Part shown: one piece after another, positions 43,722 to 53,441 of the stretch
Position numbering within the stretch: position 1 is the first letter of the stretch
Layout of the letters: every line of letters starts with the position of its first letter
Assembly (NCBI GenBank): GCA_963556255.1
Contig: OY744616.1
Span: 371,501 to 435,500 of the forward strand
From: Allolobophora icterica
Lineage: Eukaryota; Annelida; Clitellata; Crassiclitellata; Lumbricidae
Length of the DNA: 64,000 nucleotides
Direction of reading: 5' to 3'
Translations under genes and position numbers: made by a program
Notes under the pieces: generated by a model
The model's database searches: none
What the model saw: only the letters and a program-made list of their open reading frames with translations
Told to the model about the DNA's origin: nothing

Positions 43722-46700
43722 TTATAACCTTGACAAACAATCAGCAATAATATTCAATCTGCCCTTCTTGTACTTCACCTCAACATCAAAAGTTTGTAAG
43801 GCTAACGCCCAACGCACAAGTTTAGCAGACTTAGACATTGACTCAGTCAAGTATGTAAGAGGATTGTGATCAGTAAAAATGAAAATTTTTGATCCAATTA
43901 TAATTTCTTTTAACTTGTTTAGAGCCCAAACAATAGCATAGGCTTCCTTTTCCACAGTAGCCCATCTCTTCTGGGTATCAGTTAATTTCTGACTGATAAA
44001 TGACACAGGGCGTTCTATTCCCTTGTCGTCTATCTGTGTTAAAACAGCACCGACTGCAAAGTCACTACTATCGCAGTACAAATTGAATGGTTTTCCCACT
44101 TCAAAAACATATAACACTACTTTGGATCGCACAGCCTCTTTAAGTAAATCAAATGCTTGCTGATGTTCAACAGTCCAATCAATCTTATCAGAAACACGTT
44201 TACTAGTTAAATCAGATAGCGGTTTCGCAATCTGTGCAAAGTCCTTAATAAACTGTCTGTAATAATTAAAAAATCCAAGCAGTTGCTTAACTTGCTTTTT
44301 AGTTTCTGGGATCTTCAAATTAGTCAAACTTTCAATTCTGTCTGGATTCATCTTTATCTTACCAGACCCAACCACATGACCGATAAATCTTACCTCACTC
44401 TTACCAAATATGCATTTTTTCAAATTCAAGGTAATATTATGCAATCGCATTTGCTTCAAGAATGCATCTAACTGCTGCAAGTGAACTTTCCAACTGTCAG
44501 AATGCACAGCAATGTCATCAACATACGGTTCTGCAAAGTCACTTATAGGCTGTAAAACTAAATTTATCGCCTTAACAAAAGTTCGGCCTGAATTTATCAT
44601 TCCAAAAGGAACACGAGTAAATTCATACAGTCCATTATGTGTTACAAAAGCTGTCTTCCATTGATCAGATTGTTTTACAGGACAAGTCCAATAAGCACTT
44701 CGACAATCCAAAATGGAAATCACATTAGACTTTCCAACTTTGTTTAAAACGTCTCTGACAATCGGCATAGGATATTTACAATCCACTGTGAATGAGTTAA
44801 TGTATCTGTAGTCACAGGCAAGTCTCAAAGATCCGTCTTTCTTTTTAACAATAACCAAAGGGCTTGCCATTCTGCTCGATGATGGTTTAATAATGTTTGT
44901 TTTTAACATTTCTTTGATCTGACGTTCCACTTCTGATCGATAAATCAAAGGAATTCGATATGCTGCAAATTCCTTTTCACGAAATCCTGGTTTTAGTTCA
45001 ATTTCATGTTCAACCAATGTACATAATCCGGGTTTTTCTGAAAATCTGTCACAGTATTTGTTCAAGACGTTCAACAACTGTTCTTGCTGAGTTACTGTTA
45101 AATGGCTAATTTGTTCAGGATCGAGGTTAAGTGAATTCTTGTCATCTTGAACCTCATTCCTCATTGGTAATTCAACCACTGAACCAAAATCTTCATCTTC
45201 TTCAACGATTAGACCACAACTTAATGCTCGAGTAACATATTTTCTGATCTTGTTGGCGTGAATTATTTTTCGACCATTTTCACCCATATCGACTAAATAA
45301 GAGTACTTTGATCTTCGATGTATGATCGCACATGGACCATGCCATCGAGAAATAAGTTTGTTCGTTGACGTTGGATACAAAACTATGACTTTCTCACCAG
45401 CTTCAAATTCTTTGTGCTTTGCTCTCTTGTTATACTGATTCGTGTATTGTAATTGCTTTTCTCGAGAGTAAGATTCTGCAAACAATAATGCTTTCTCCAT
45501 ATTTTCTTTGAGTTCTTTCAAATACTTTTCTGGTTTAACTCCAACGTGAGGTGGTAAGTTTATTTCTCTAGTCCAACTCTCTTTTAATATTGCCAATGGT
45601 CCTCTCGGAATTTTCCCATAGACAAGCATATATGGTGATACTCCAGTAGTTGCATTCGGCACTTCTCGTAATGCCCACACTGTGAAAGGAATTATCTTGT
45701 GCCATTTCCTCGGGTTGTCTATTATCACATGATGGATCATCTTTTTAAATGTCTGATTCCATCTTTCTACTAATCCAGCAGCCTCTGGGTGTCCTGGTGT
45801 GTCGAATCGTGGACTACAGCCCATTAAATCGAGAAATTCTCTTGTCAAACTGGCTGTGAAGTTCGTTCCTTGGTCACTTGTAATCACGGACGGCACACCA
45901 ACGTTCATGAACATTTCCGTCAACGCTTCACACACAGCCTTCGCTGTCAGCGATTTCAATAAGAAGATTGTAGGCCATCTGGTGCACGAGTCCACAATGC
46001 ATAAACAATACTTGTGACCTGCAGCAGATACTGGATCGATCGGGCCAACGAGGTCCATCGTCATTCTCCTGAAGGCGACTTCTTCTCTTGAGACCGGAGT
46101 GATAGGCACTCTATCCATCACCAGACTCCTTGCCTTTAGTTGACATTTCTCGCAAGACTTGCAAAATTTCACAATGTCTCTTCTCATCTTTGGCCATACA
46201 AAAGACAACTTTATTCGTTCTCTTGTTTTCTCTTCTCCTAGATGTCCTCCAAATACCGACTCATGTGCCAACTCCATCACTTTAATTCGTCTCTCTTTTG
46301 GTAACACTAGTTGATATATCGTCTGGTCTAATATCTGATATTTCTTATGCAATAAACCGTTGATCACACATAATTCAGATTCTTTCTCTTGTGCTAACTT
46401 CCACCACGGCTTCAACGATTCATCCTTTCTCTGTTGCTCTTCGAACTTCCTCGAATCGGCAATCTGCACCTTTTGTTCTTCGTCCATCTCTTCATCTCTA
46501 TACAAGTCTCCTATCCCCACATCACATTCATTGTCTTCTTCCGTTTCATTTAATGTGCCATTCTCGCATGCAGCCATCTCTTGCTCATTCATCTCTGATG
46601 TTACACCATCTCGCGATAAGCTTCGTTGCTCATTACTTTCGTTTTCCTCATCACTTGAACTTTCAGTTTCATTCTTCTCATCAACATCTACCATTTCCTG

Positions 46701-47228
46701 TTTCCGACTCTGCGCTCTCGTCATTACATTTGCTCGTACACTCACATCTCCTTGTATCGTTTTTATCTTCATCTGTGGTACGGCTTTTAATTCGGCAATT
46801 ATCTCTGGATGCAACAAGAATCTTTCAGTACTGCCCATCTTTGCAATACTAGCACACATCAAGGTGACATAAGGTGTAAGTGAACACTGGATTTTATGCG
46901 GAAATCCCTCTTCTTCCACGTCACTACCACACAGTCTAACATCGACCTTCACTAACTTCGCAGGAATGGCATCTCCTGCCACACATTGCAAATTCACTTT
47001 TCCAATTTGTTCCACCTTCATGCCTTCCAGTAATTCTTCACTAATCACCGGAATTTCTGTACCCGAGTCGCTCAGTGCTTTGACTTTCACTGGCTCTTTA
47101 CCGTCTACTCCACGAATTTCGACCTCGACATATTGCAAGAATGATTTCTTCAATATTCGACTGTCATCTTTTCCAAGACTTCTCTCTGAATTCCAGCATC
47201 CAATAGAAGTTCTTTTTGAATACCACAT
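43722..47228 (-). CDS. pol: pol polyprotein: protease, integrase, reverse transcriptase, RNase H
   Basis: A 1,168-codon open frame. Order seen: aspartic protease (ALSDSGTE, Asp54); acidic linker (~185-275); integrase zinc finger (His322, His329, Cys cluster 356-362); integrase core D392, D452, E488 with exactly 35 residues between the last two; a GPY/F-like module (SRWHGPCAII, ~627-637); reverse transcriptase (motif A Asp841, YVDD 902-905); RNase H (YCDSSDFAVG, Asp1053, E1093 and D1120) to the final CLSRL. The enzymes would copy the element's RNA in virus-like particles and insert the DNA. The frame is uninterrupted. It overlaps the end of gag by 79 nt in the -1 frame, so a frameshift is presumably used; no canonical slippery heptamer is obvious. 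Confidence 0.95.
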   Translation of the reverse strand: MWYSKRTSIGCWNSERSLGKDDSRILKKSFLQYVEVEIRGVDGKEPVKVKALSDSGTEIPVISEELLEGMKVEQIGKVNLQCVAGDAIPAKLVKVDVRLCGSDVEEEGFPHKIQCSLTPYVTLMCASIAKMGSTERFLLHPEIIAELKAVPQMKIKTIQGDVSVRANVMTRAQSRKQEMVDVDEKNETESSSDEENESNEQRSLSRDGVTSEMNEQEMAACENGTLNETEEDNECDVGIGDLYRDEEMDEEQKVQIADSRKFEEQQRKDESLKPWWKLAQEKESELCVINGLLHKKYQILDQTIYQLVLPKERRIKVMELAHESVFGGHLGEEKTRERIKLSFVWPKMRRDIVKFCKSCEKCQLKARSLVMDRVPITPVSREEVAFRRMTMDLVGPIDPVSAAGHKYCLCIVDSCTRWPTIFLLKSLTAKAVCEALTEMFMNVGVPSVITSDQGTNFTASLTREFLDLMGCSPRFDTPGHPEAAGLVERWNQTFKKMIHHVIIDNPRKWHKIIPFTVWALREVPNATTGVSPYMLVYGKIPRGPLAILKESWTREINLPPHVGVKPEKYLKELKENMEKALLFAESYSREKQLQYTNQYNKRAKHKEFEAGEKVIVLYPTSTNKLISRWHGPCAIIHRRSKYSYLVDMGENGRKIIHANKIRKYVTRALSCGLIVEEDEDFGSVVELPMRNEVQDDKNSLNLDPEQISHLTVTQQEQLLNVLNKYCDRFSEKPGLCTLVEHEIELKPGFREKEFAAYRIPLIYRSEVERQIKEMLKTNIIKPSSSRMASPLVIVKKKDGSLRLACDYRYINSFTVDCKYPMPIVRDVLNKVGKSNVISILDCRSAYWTCPVKQSDQWKTAFVTHNGLYEFTRVPFGMINSGRTFVKAINLVLQPISDFAEPYVDDIAVHSDSWKVHLQQLDAFLKQMRLHNITLNLKKCIFGKSEVRFIGHVVGSGKIKMNPDRIESLTNLKIPETKKQVKQLLGFFNYYRQFIKDFAQIAKPLSDLTSKRVSDKIDWTVEHQQAFDLLKEAVRSKVVLYVFEVGKPFNLYCDSSDFAVGAVLTQIDDKGIERPVSFISQKLTDTQKRWATVEKEAYAIVWALNKLKEIIIGSKIFIFTDHNPLTYLTESMSKSAKLVRWALALQTFDVEVKYKKGRLNIIADCLSRL

Positions 47229-48946
47229 TTCATTACTGACTTTACTTCAGTCTCCTGGTTTTCTTGACTCGCGGTTTGATTGTCTGTATCACTAACCACT
47301 TGAATCAGATTCACCCTTGTGCGTTCTTGATTTCTGCCAGAACTAGCTGCTGCCACTGGAGCTGGACAAAATTTAACCAAATGTTTGTCTGAACCACAGT
47401 TGTGACAACGCTTCACAACTGTATGGTATGGTTGTGAAATACCTCGTTGTTCATTTCCTTCATATCTCTTATACTGCGTAAACGATGTGTTGCCTTCCCT
47501 CTTGGCAAACGGCGCTGACGATTTGTTAAATCCCTGACGACCAAACGTCACTTCTCTGGTCTCATTGGGTACAGGGACACTAGCCTTGACTTCTTTACCT
47601 TTGAACTGATTCCCTGTTTCTGGATTACTTTTCCACTTTCCACTCTGGCTTTGGTTTACGGAACGTTGAGAAGGATAACTGTTTATATTTGGAAATGCAA
47701 ACCCAATTCGATTGTTTACATGAATGTCTGCTAGGTCTGCCACTGCACTAGCTTGGAGACAGTCAGTTCCTTCCTTCGACAATACAAACTGTAGTGGACC
47801 TGGCGGTAAACATTCTTTTAGCTTATCCGCTACCAGCAAATCAAAGAGCGTATCATACTCTCTGTTCACGTTTCGACTTCTCACGTAATAGTTTAGCAAG
47901 TTCTTAAGTCTTGCCGTAAACATCGTATAAGTCTCTTCTGTTGTCTTCTTAGCATCCACAAATCTGGCTCTGTATTCTCTCGAAGTCAATTTAAATTCCT
48001 TTAATAAGTGCTGCTTGACTCTATCATAATTGTCTAGATCATCGTATGACAATCTATTCAGAACGGTTCGAGCTTTCGGCGTCATCAATGGTAGTAATAA
48101 TTTAACCCAAAACGGCTTCTCCACAGCAAAACTGCGAAACGCGTTCTCGACTGTTTCAAAATATAATGGCACCTCCATCATATCAGTTGGCATTTGAGGC
48201 AATACATGCTTCATTGCATCACCTATTTTCTTAATTTTTGACACCAAAGTTTCACTTTCTTGCTGTTTCCTTCTTTCTGCTTCCCGTTCTTCTCTCATTT
48301 GCGTTTCTTTCAATGTCAATTTTGATTTCTCCAGTTTCAGACGTTCTTGTCTTTCTGTCTCTGCCTTTTCCAAACTTTCTTTCTGAAATTTGAGTTCTTC
48401 TTGTCTGATCTGTTCTGCCCGTTCCAACTCTAACGTTCGCGCTTTTTCTTTTTCTTCTTCACGCATTCTCTTTGCTTCAATCTGTTGCTGACGAACCTCT
48501 TCATCACTTTTTCTAGCTTTTTCAAATTCAATCATCTGCTCCAGTCTTCTTCTTTCAGCATCTTCCCTGTCTCTTTTCAACTGTTCTAACTGAATCTCAA
48601 ACTGATTCTTTTGCAATTCCAGTTCTGCCTTACGCACTTGTTCTGCTTTATCTTCTCTCTCTCTCTGCAGGCGCAATTCTTCTTGCCTTACAAGTTCTGC
48701 TTTCTCTTCTTTCTCTCGCTGCAAGCGCAATTCTTCTTGCCTTACAAGTTCTGCTTTCTCTTCTTTCTCTCGCTGCAAACGCAATTCTTCTTGCCTTGCA
48801 AGTTCCGCTTTCTCTTCTTTCTCTCGCTGCAAGCGCAATTCTTCTTGCCTTACAAGTTCCGCTTTCTCTTCTTTCTCTCGCTGCAAGCGCAATTCTTCTT
48901 GCCTTGCAAGTTCCGCTTTCTCTTCTTTCTCTCTCTGCAGACGCAA
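47150..48946 (-). CDS. gag: gag, C-terminal part (coiled coil, capsid-like region, zinc knuckle)
   Basis: It begins within the tandem R-Q-E-E-L-R-L-Q-R-E-K-E-E-K-A-E repeats, continues as a long charged coiled coil, then a capsid-like helical region (about FETVENAFRSF to NVNREYDTLFDLLVADKL), a basic linker, and one zinc knuckle CHNCGSDKHLVKFC. It ends with EKMTVEY. The capsid region resembles SCAN/Ty3-type capsids in pattern only. It is in a different frame from the N-terminal part. Confidence 0.85.
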   Translation of the reverse strand: MRLQREKEEKAELARQEELRLQREKEEKAELVRQEELRLQREKEEKAELARQEELRLQREKEEKAELVRQEELRLQREKEEKAELVRQEELRLQREREDKAEQVRKAELELQKNQFEIQLEQLKRDREDAERRRLEQMIEFEKARKSDEEVRQQQIEAKRMREEEKEKARTLELERAEQIRQEELKFQKESLEKAETERQERLKLEKSKLTLKETQMREEREAERRKQQESETLVSKIKKIGDAMKHVLPQMPTDMMEVPLYFETVENAFRSFAVEKPFWVKLLLPLMTPKARTVLNRLSYDDLDNYDRVKQHLLKEFKLTSREYRARFVDAKKTTEETYTMFTARLKNLLNYYVRSRNVNREYDTLFDLLVADKLKECLPPGPLQFVLSKEGTDCLQASAVADLADIHVNNRIGFAFPNINSYPSQRSVNQSQSGKWKSNPETGNQFKGKEVKASVPVPNETREVTFGRQGFNKSSAPFAKREGNTSFTQYKRYEGNEQRGISQPYHTVVKRCHNCGSDKHLVKFCPAPVAAASSGRNQERTRVNLIQVVSDTDNQTASQENQETEVKSVMKCGIQKELLLDAGIQREVLEKMTVEY

Positions 48947-49190
48947 TTCTTCTTGCCTTACAAGTTCTGCTTTCTCTTCTCTCTCTCTCTCTGCAGGCGC
49001 AATTCTTCTTGCCTTACAAGTTCTGCTTTCTCTTCTTTCTCTCGCTGCAAGCGCAATTCTTCTTGCCTTACAAGTTCCGCTTTCTCTTCTTTCTCTCGCT
49101 GCAAGCGCAATTCTTCTTGCCTTGCAAGTTCCGCTTTCTCTTCTTTCTCTCTCTGCAGACGCTCTGCTTTCTCTTCTTTCTCTCTCTGAC
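48650..49190 (-). repeat. Intragenic gag minisatellite (~60-bp coiled-coil repeat)
   Basis: About nine near-identical units encode L-R-L-Q-R-E-K-E-E-K-A-E-L-[AV]-R-Q-E-E. Several units are identical at the DNA level, which implies recent expansion. Confidence 0.92.
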
Positions 49191-49527
49191 GACGCAATTC
49201 TTCCTGTCTTATCTCTTTCTCTTCTTGTCTCCGTTTCTCCTCCCTATCTTTCTCTTCTTGTCTCGTCATCATCATCCACTGCATCAACATCTCCATAGAC
49301 ATAGGCGCCGGAGGTTTTTCAATAGCCTTTTCTACGGCACCACCTACTGCACCTTCTTCTTCGACTTCTTCTTTAACCCACACCTCAGCGAGTTCCTGTA
49401 TCATGTCACCACGTGACATACCTTCTAATTGTTCTTCTTTAAAACCGGCTTTCAACAAACGCTGTTTTAACCTTTCCGTAGACATCTTCTTAATATCTGC
49501 TTGTCTTTCAGCACTTAGTTTCTCCAT
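48958..49527 (-). CDS. gag: gag, N-terminal part (SAP-like motif and coiled-coil repeats)
   Basis: It starts MEKLSAERQADIKKMS with a SAP-like helix pair (RLLKAGFKEEQLEGMSRGDM), an acidic patch, and glutamate/arginine-rich coiled-coil repeats. Its frame is lost near 48978-48992, where a CT run (GA in sense) has six units against five in the equivalent repeat at 48656-48670; one extra dinucleotide explains the shift into the frame of the C-terminal part. The same N-terminus (MDKLSVEKR...) starts the ORF of the LTR element at 55-59 kb. Confidence 0.85.
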   Translation of the reverse strand: MEKLSAERQADIKKMSTERLKQRLLKAGFKEEQLEGMSRGDMIQELAEVWVKEEVEEEGAVGGAVEKAIEKPPAPMSMEMLMQWMMMTRQEEKDREEKRRQEEKEIRQEELRRQREKEEKAERLQREKEEKAELARQEELRLQREKEEKAELVRQEELRLQREKEEKAELVRQEELRLQREREKRKQNL

Positions 49528-49799
49528 CTTACTTGTTTACTTTGGTGATTTCTCTTTTCAAAGAAGTCACGGTTTTTCTTGTTGTGTGAATCGATAAACA
49601 AACGGGATTTCTTTTATATTTGTTCGTGGAAAACAACGAAATTTTTATACCGTTTCTCGTGTTCCACCGTCGTTGATATCGTAGACACGTCACACAGCAA
49701 CAACGCGTAAATTCTTTTATCACCGTCGTAGATTCTTCTATCACCGTTGTAAATTCTTCAATCACCTTCGTAGATTCCTCTATCCGCCGAAGGAGGTGA

Positions 49800-49960
49800 T
49801 AACGTGAATTTTAATCCACCGTGAGTTTATATCCACCGTGAGTAATTATTCCACCGTGAGTATTTATTCCACCGTGAGTATTTATCCACCGTGAGTATTT
49901 ATCCACACCGACGCTATTCCACCGTGAGTTTTTATCCACCGTGAGTTCTTATCCACACCG
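49800..49960 (-). repeat. Tandem repeat in the gag leader
   Basis: Eight or so units of atccaccgtgagttttt (+ strand), with atccacaccgacgct twice, the second forming the region next to the primer-binding site. It lies between the 5' LTR and gag. Confidence 0.88.
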
Positions 49961-49961
49961 A

Positions 49962-49972
49962 CGCTGCCACCA
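49962..49972 (-). other. Putative primer-binding site (tRNA-Leu-like), Gmr1-like element
   Basis: Minus-strand TGGTGGCAGCG lies 4 nt inside the 5' LTR. It would pair with a tRNA ending CGCTGCCACCA, as some animal leucine tRNAs do. The match does not clearly extend beyond 11 nt. Confidence 0.5.
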
Positions 49973-49976
49973 ATAA

Positions 49977-50452
49977 TGTCAACCCAATCCTTCCGTTGAC
50001 AATCCTTCTGATTAAATCCTTGTTCTCTCTCTACTTAACGCCTATTTAACGTTCACCTTTTGAACACTAATTCTACGTATAAGTATAACCTGAATTAATC
50101 AGCAACACAGTTTAATATCTTTTAGTTTAATAAGAAACAAACAGACAGAACTCAATTCGATTACAACTCAACTAGTCAGCCACACTACTACAGCGAACAC
50201 ACTCGAATTCAAACTTCTCTAGTCAGCATAATTCTTCGCGCCTCTTGACACACCTGTCTTCTGTGCGCCTAAACGAAATCTAATAATATACATATAGCGC
50301 GCCGCTGCCGAGATTGGCCGGCCGCGCGTGTCACTAAGACTAAACGTTATACATCTATCATATATACATATACACGTGAAACTAAAGTAAACGCACTAAA
50401 TATATACGCTAACATCTCGCACTGCAAGACTGTACACAAAACTCAGTTCACA
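49977..50452 (-). repeat. 5' LTR of the Gmr1-like element
   Basis: 476 bp, the same as the copy at 43130-43605. In sense orientation it would supply the promoter. Confidence 0.95.
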
Positions 50453-50589
50453 GTTTCATACAGAACAGTTCAAACTTCAACAGTCTGCTAGTTTGAACTA
50501 TTTGACGCATAAAGGCATACGATTTTCATTTTGCTAATTCACTTAATTTTCTCAACTTAAAACTCTCTTACTATGATTATTATTATGTT

Positions 50590-50830
50590 AGAATGCTAAA
50601 ATATGCTGATGACAGTTAACTGAAGATACCCTCGTCCAGTGCTGCTACGGTCAGGGAAGAGCTGGACCACATTGAAAGATTGGCAGAGACATGTAACCTC
50701 AAGCTGAATCAGAGAAGACCTATGATATACTGGTTAGGACGAAGAGGGGTTCCCCACCCCTCTTCGTCCTAACCAGTATATCATAGGTCTTCTCTGAATC
50801 AGAGGATGATTCCAGCAGTCACATCCGGAG
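50590..50830 (+). pseudogene. LINE reverse transcriptase fragment containing a perfect 41-bp palindrome
   Basis: The + frame reads KYADDS, a stop, then EELDHIERLAETCNLKLNQ, an RT motif C and following helix. At 50709-50749 the sequence is copied back in inverse at 50757-50797 with a 7-nt loop, so the coding order ends abruptly in a foldback. Confidence 0.65.
50709..50797. repeat. Perfect 41-bp inverted repeat (foldback)
   Basis: Arms 50709-50749 and 50757-50797 are exact complements around TTCCCCA. The arms have no decay, so the event or the assembly join is recent. Confidence 0.95.
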
Positions 50831-50972
50831 TTACTAGAGTAGATTAATGACAGTCCTTGGGTAACGTTCACGAAAACCCCTATTGTAGCTTTGAAACGCT
50901 TATCATCCGGATATGCTGCAAGGCCAGGCAGTCATAGTATGCATTACGCACTTTGAAAACTCATGGCCTTAA

Positions 50973-51300
50973 CAAGGACGTAGCCAGACTTAAATTCAAG
51001 AGGAGCAGGCTGTAATCTAGTCCCCCTCTTGTGGGGGGGAAACAAGTTTCCTGGGGGGATTTTCCACCCCAACACGTGTCTACATTACAATATTGCTGGA
51101 TTCTGGGGGAAACATCAATCCTGGGGGGAAATTTACCCCCCCCCCAAAGACGTCTAGATTACTCACTGCAAGAGGAGGCAACTCCAACAGACTTTCAGGT
51201 GTAGTAGGGGTGCGGAGGTATAACCACGGAACATTTTTTAAATCTAAAAAAGCAAGAGGAGGCAACTGCCTCCTCTTGCCTCAATGTGGCTACACCTATG
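50973..51300. mobile_element. hAT-like MITE (328 bp)
   Basis: It is flanked by a perfect 8-bp duplication GGCCTTAA (50965-50972 and 51301-51308). The ends CAAGGACGTAGCCA and, inverted, CATAGGTGTAGCCA match at 10 of 14. Near the right end GCAAGAGGAGGCA is followed two bases later by its complement, and related gcaagaggaggcaact occurs internally. No ORF. Confidence 0.85.
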
Positions 51301-51439
51301 GGCCTTAAGGGCCCAAACCTATTCGACGTGGTTCGCACCACCACGGTAGCGCGCATGCTGTATACGAGCCCTGCATGGTGAGGTTTTTCTCGGCAGCAGG
51401 ATAAAAATAGGCTTCAATCCATGATAGGCCGGTTGGTCC

Positions 51440-51720
51440 AAACTCAGAGGTATCCTGTTGAGCTACAATTTAGTTAAACTGCCTCTGTATCATTGGGATG
51501 CGGGTTATGCGATTAAATCTTTAAGCAAATAACACTGAATACTGGCCGTATGTTCCGTGTTGTGAATCCATAGATAGTAATTCTGCGTGTTTTACGACTG
51601 AGGGCATGTGACCACCGAACAGGATCCTTTACTCTGGTCAGGCGTCAGCCGTTAGAATAATTATCGGCCATCTGCAGCTCAGCGCTATAGAACTAGAATC
51701 TAAACACTTATACTGTGCTG
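51440..51720 (+). repeat. Diverged repeat shared by the 5' flanks of genes C and B
   Basis: Counterpart of 2520-2800. Shared blocks include catgtgaccaccgaacaggat and gcagctcagcgct. It ends ~170 bp before the gene C start codon. Confidence 0.5.
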
Positions 51721-51889
51721 TGGACACATTTTGCGAAACCGAGAAAAACAATTTTTTATATTATTTTGTTTACAAATACTTTTCGCGCGCTTTATTGATG
51801 GCAATTGAATTGAAATAGAATAATAAACCGAGTGCCAGTGATTTTGTTTTCAAACCGCTACCGCAAACGAAAGCAGAAGTGCATACGAT

Positions 51890-51923
51890 ATGATGAGTGA
51901 TTCAACAAATCCAGAGGCTGGAG
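51890..51923 (+). CDS. trpm: Gene C exon 1 (start codon)
   Basis: Tandem ATGs at 51890 and 51893; the second matches the gene B start. Donor G|GTAAGC, phase 1, followed by intron sequence homologous to gene B. Confidence 0.75.
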
Positions 51924-53053
51924 GTAAGCACAGAGCGCACTACGATCCCACATCTATCTCGTCCGTTTTCCCTAAACGCATGAAACCATTCTGATCGATC
52001 GAGTTTTCGCGTTGCTGGGTTCTGAGCTCCATTGAAAAGGCGCTATATATAAATCTGCCATTACAATTACAGTTACGAGTAGGTTGTCGAAGGATTGAGC
52101 GTACTCTGTTCAATTTTTACATCTGGTTTTCACGCAAAGCAGAATGGTTTTCATGAAATAGACAAATAAACGGAAAGCAAAACATGTGACTGTGTTGTTG
52201 AACAGAGTCCAGTATAAGCTGAGTTCACTGAGTGTTTCTATAAATAAACAATTTCCGTTATGCTTGCACATGCTTCCTTCTGAAGTCTTTACACTTCTGA
52301 GAGAGAGTCTATTCCTAGCTACTAGGATTGTTTTAAAATGGATTAGGCTAAACACTTGTTACGAATTCGATTAACAGTCGGTGGCTAAGATTATTGTTTG
52401 ACTAGCAGAGCATTTTGGCTGTCGATGAAAGACGCCAAATTCTCGGATAAACTCGCGTTGGCTTATAGGCCTAGTCCTTTCAGTATAAGTCGTTTTCCAC
52501 AGTCACTGCCTGCCTGTTAAAATGATTAATTAATTAGTGAATATCATTTATTGATTCACTTGTTGTTTCATTCTTTCTTTCGGAGCATTTATGTATCTCC
52601 CCAATAAATCTTCTCCTAGGCGGATCTCTCCAGGCCTGCGTTCGGTGAAAGAGGATTCTTGTCTGCTCTGTACATCAGATGGTCGATGGTGGTTGATATG
52701 ATGACTCAAACTGATGGACACAAGATGAGGTTGGAAGAGATCATGTGGGTTAGGGTTAGGTGGTCACGAGAGGTATGAGAGTCTGACCTATGTCCACTGA
52801 ATTTCTTACTACACTCGCCCTGGAGACTAGATTAGAGACTGACGATAACATGTTGTGGAAATTAAACAGCTCCATATTATAAAGGTACGTAGGTTGTGAA
52901 GGTGGGGTTGTAATGATGAAGAATTGTTGACAGAATTTTGTTCCCTTGCCAACTGAAGGTTAGGGCACAGAGATGGCTCAACCAGAGTTGATGGCTCAAA
53001 TAGGGCGGATGACTCAACCAGGTTGAGGCAAAACAAAGTCGAACGAATAGCAA

Positions 53054-53118
<65 letters not shown>

Positions 53119-53122
53119 TCTG

Positions 53123-53155
<33 letters not shown>

Positions 53156-53166
53156 GTCTCTCTCTG

Positions 53167-53239
<73 letters not shown>

Positions 53240-53244
53240 GTCTG

Positions 53245-53297
<53 letters not shown>

Positions 53298-53342
53298 GTC
53301 TCTCTCTCTGTCTCTCTCTCTGTCTCTCTCTGTCTCTCTCTG

Positions 53343-53441
<99 letters not shown>

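Larger units (their letters stand above)
43130..50452 (-). mobile_element. Full-length Gmr1-like Ty3/Gypsy LTR retrotransposon
   Basis: Two 476-bp LTRs (43130-43605 and 49977-50452), identical to my reading, begin TG and end CA and are flanked by a 5-bp target duplication GTTTC (43125-43129 and 50453-50457). The element reads on the minus strand: gag (49527-47150), then pol (47228-43722) in the -1 frame. A purine tract (AAAGGAAGGAGG in minus sense, 43609-43622) adjoins the 3' LTR and a primer-binding-like TGGTGGCAGCG lies 4 nt inside the 5' LTR. Integrase lies upstream of reverse transcriptase, the Gmr1-type order rather than the usual Ty3/Gypsy order. It sits between genes B and C. Confidence 0.95.

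Noticed and set aside
46360..46872. Plus-strand ORFs across 44-49 kb (including Ser/Leu/Phe-rich frames at 48611-49416)
   Set aside because: They are antisense shadows of pol and of the gag coiled-coil repeats.
47150..47228. Canonical -1 slippery heptamer at the gag-pol overlap
   Set aside because: The A-run in the overlap is in the wrong frame for X-XXY-YYZ; a frameshift is likely from ORF geometry but no classical site can be named.
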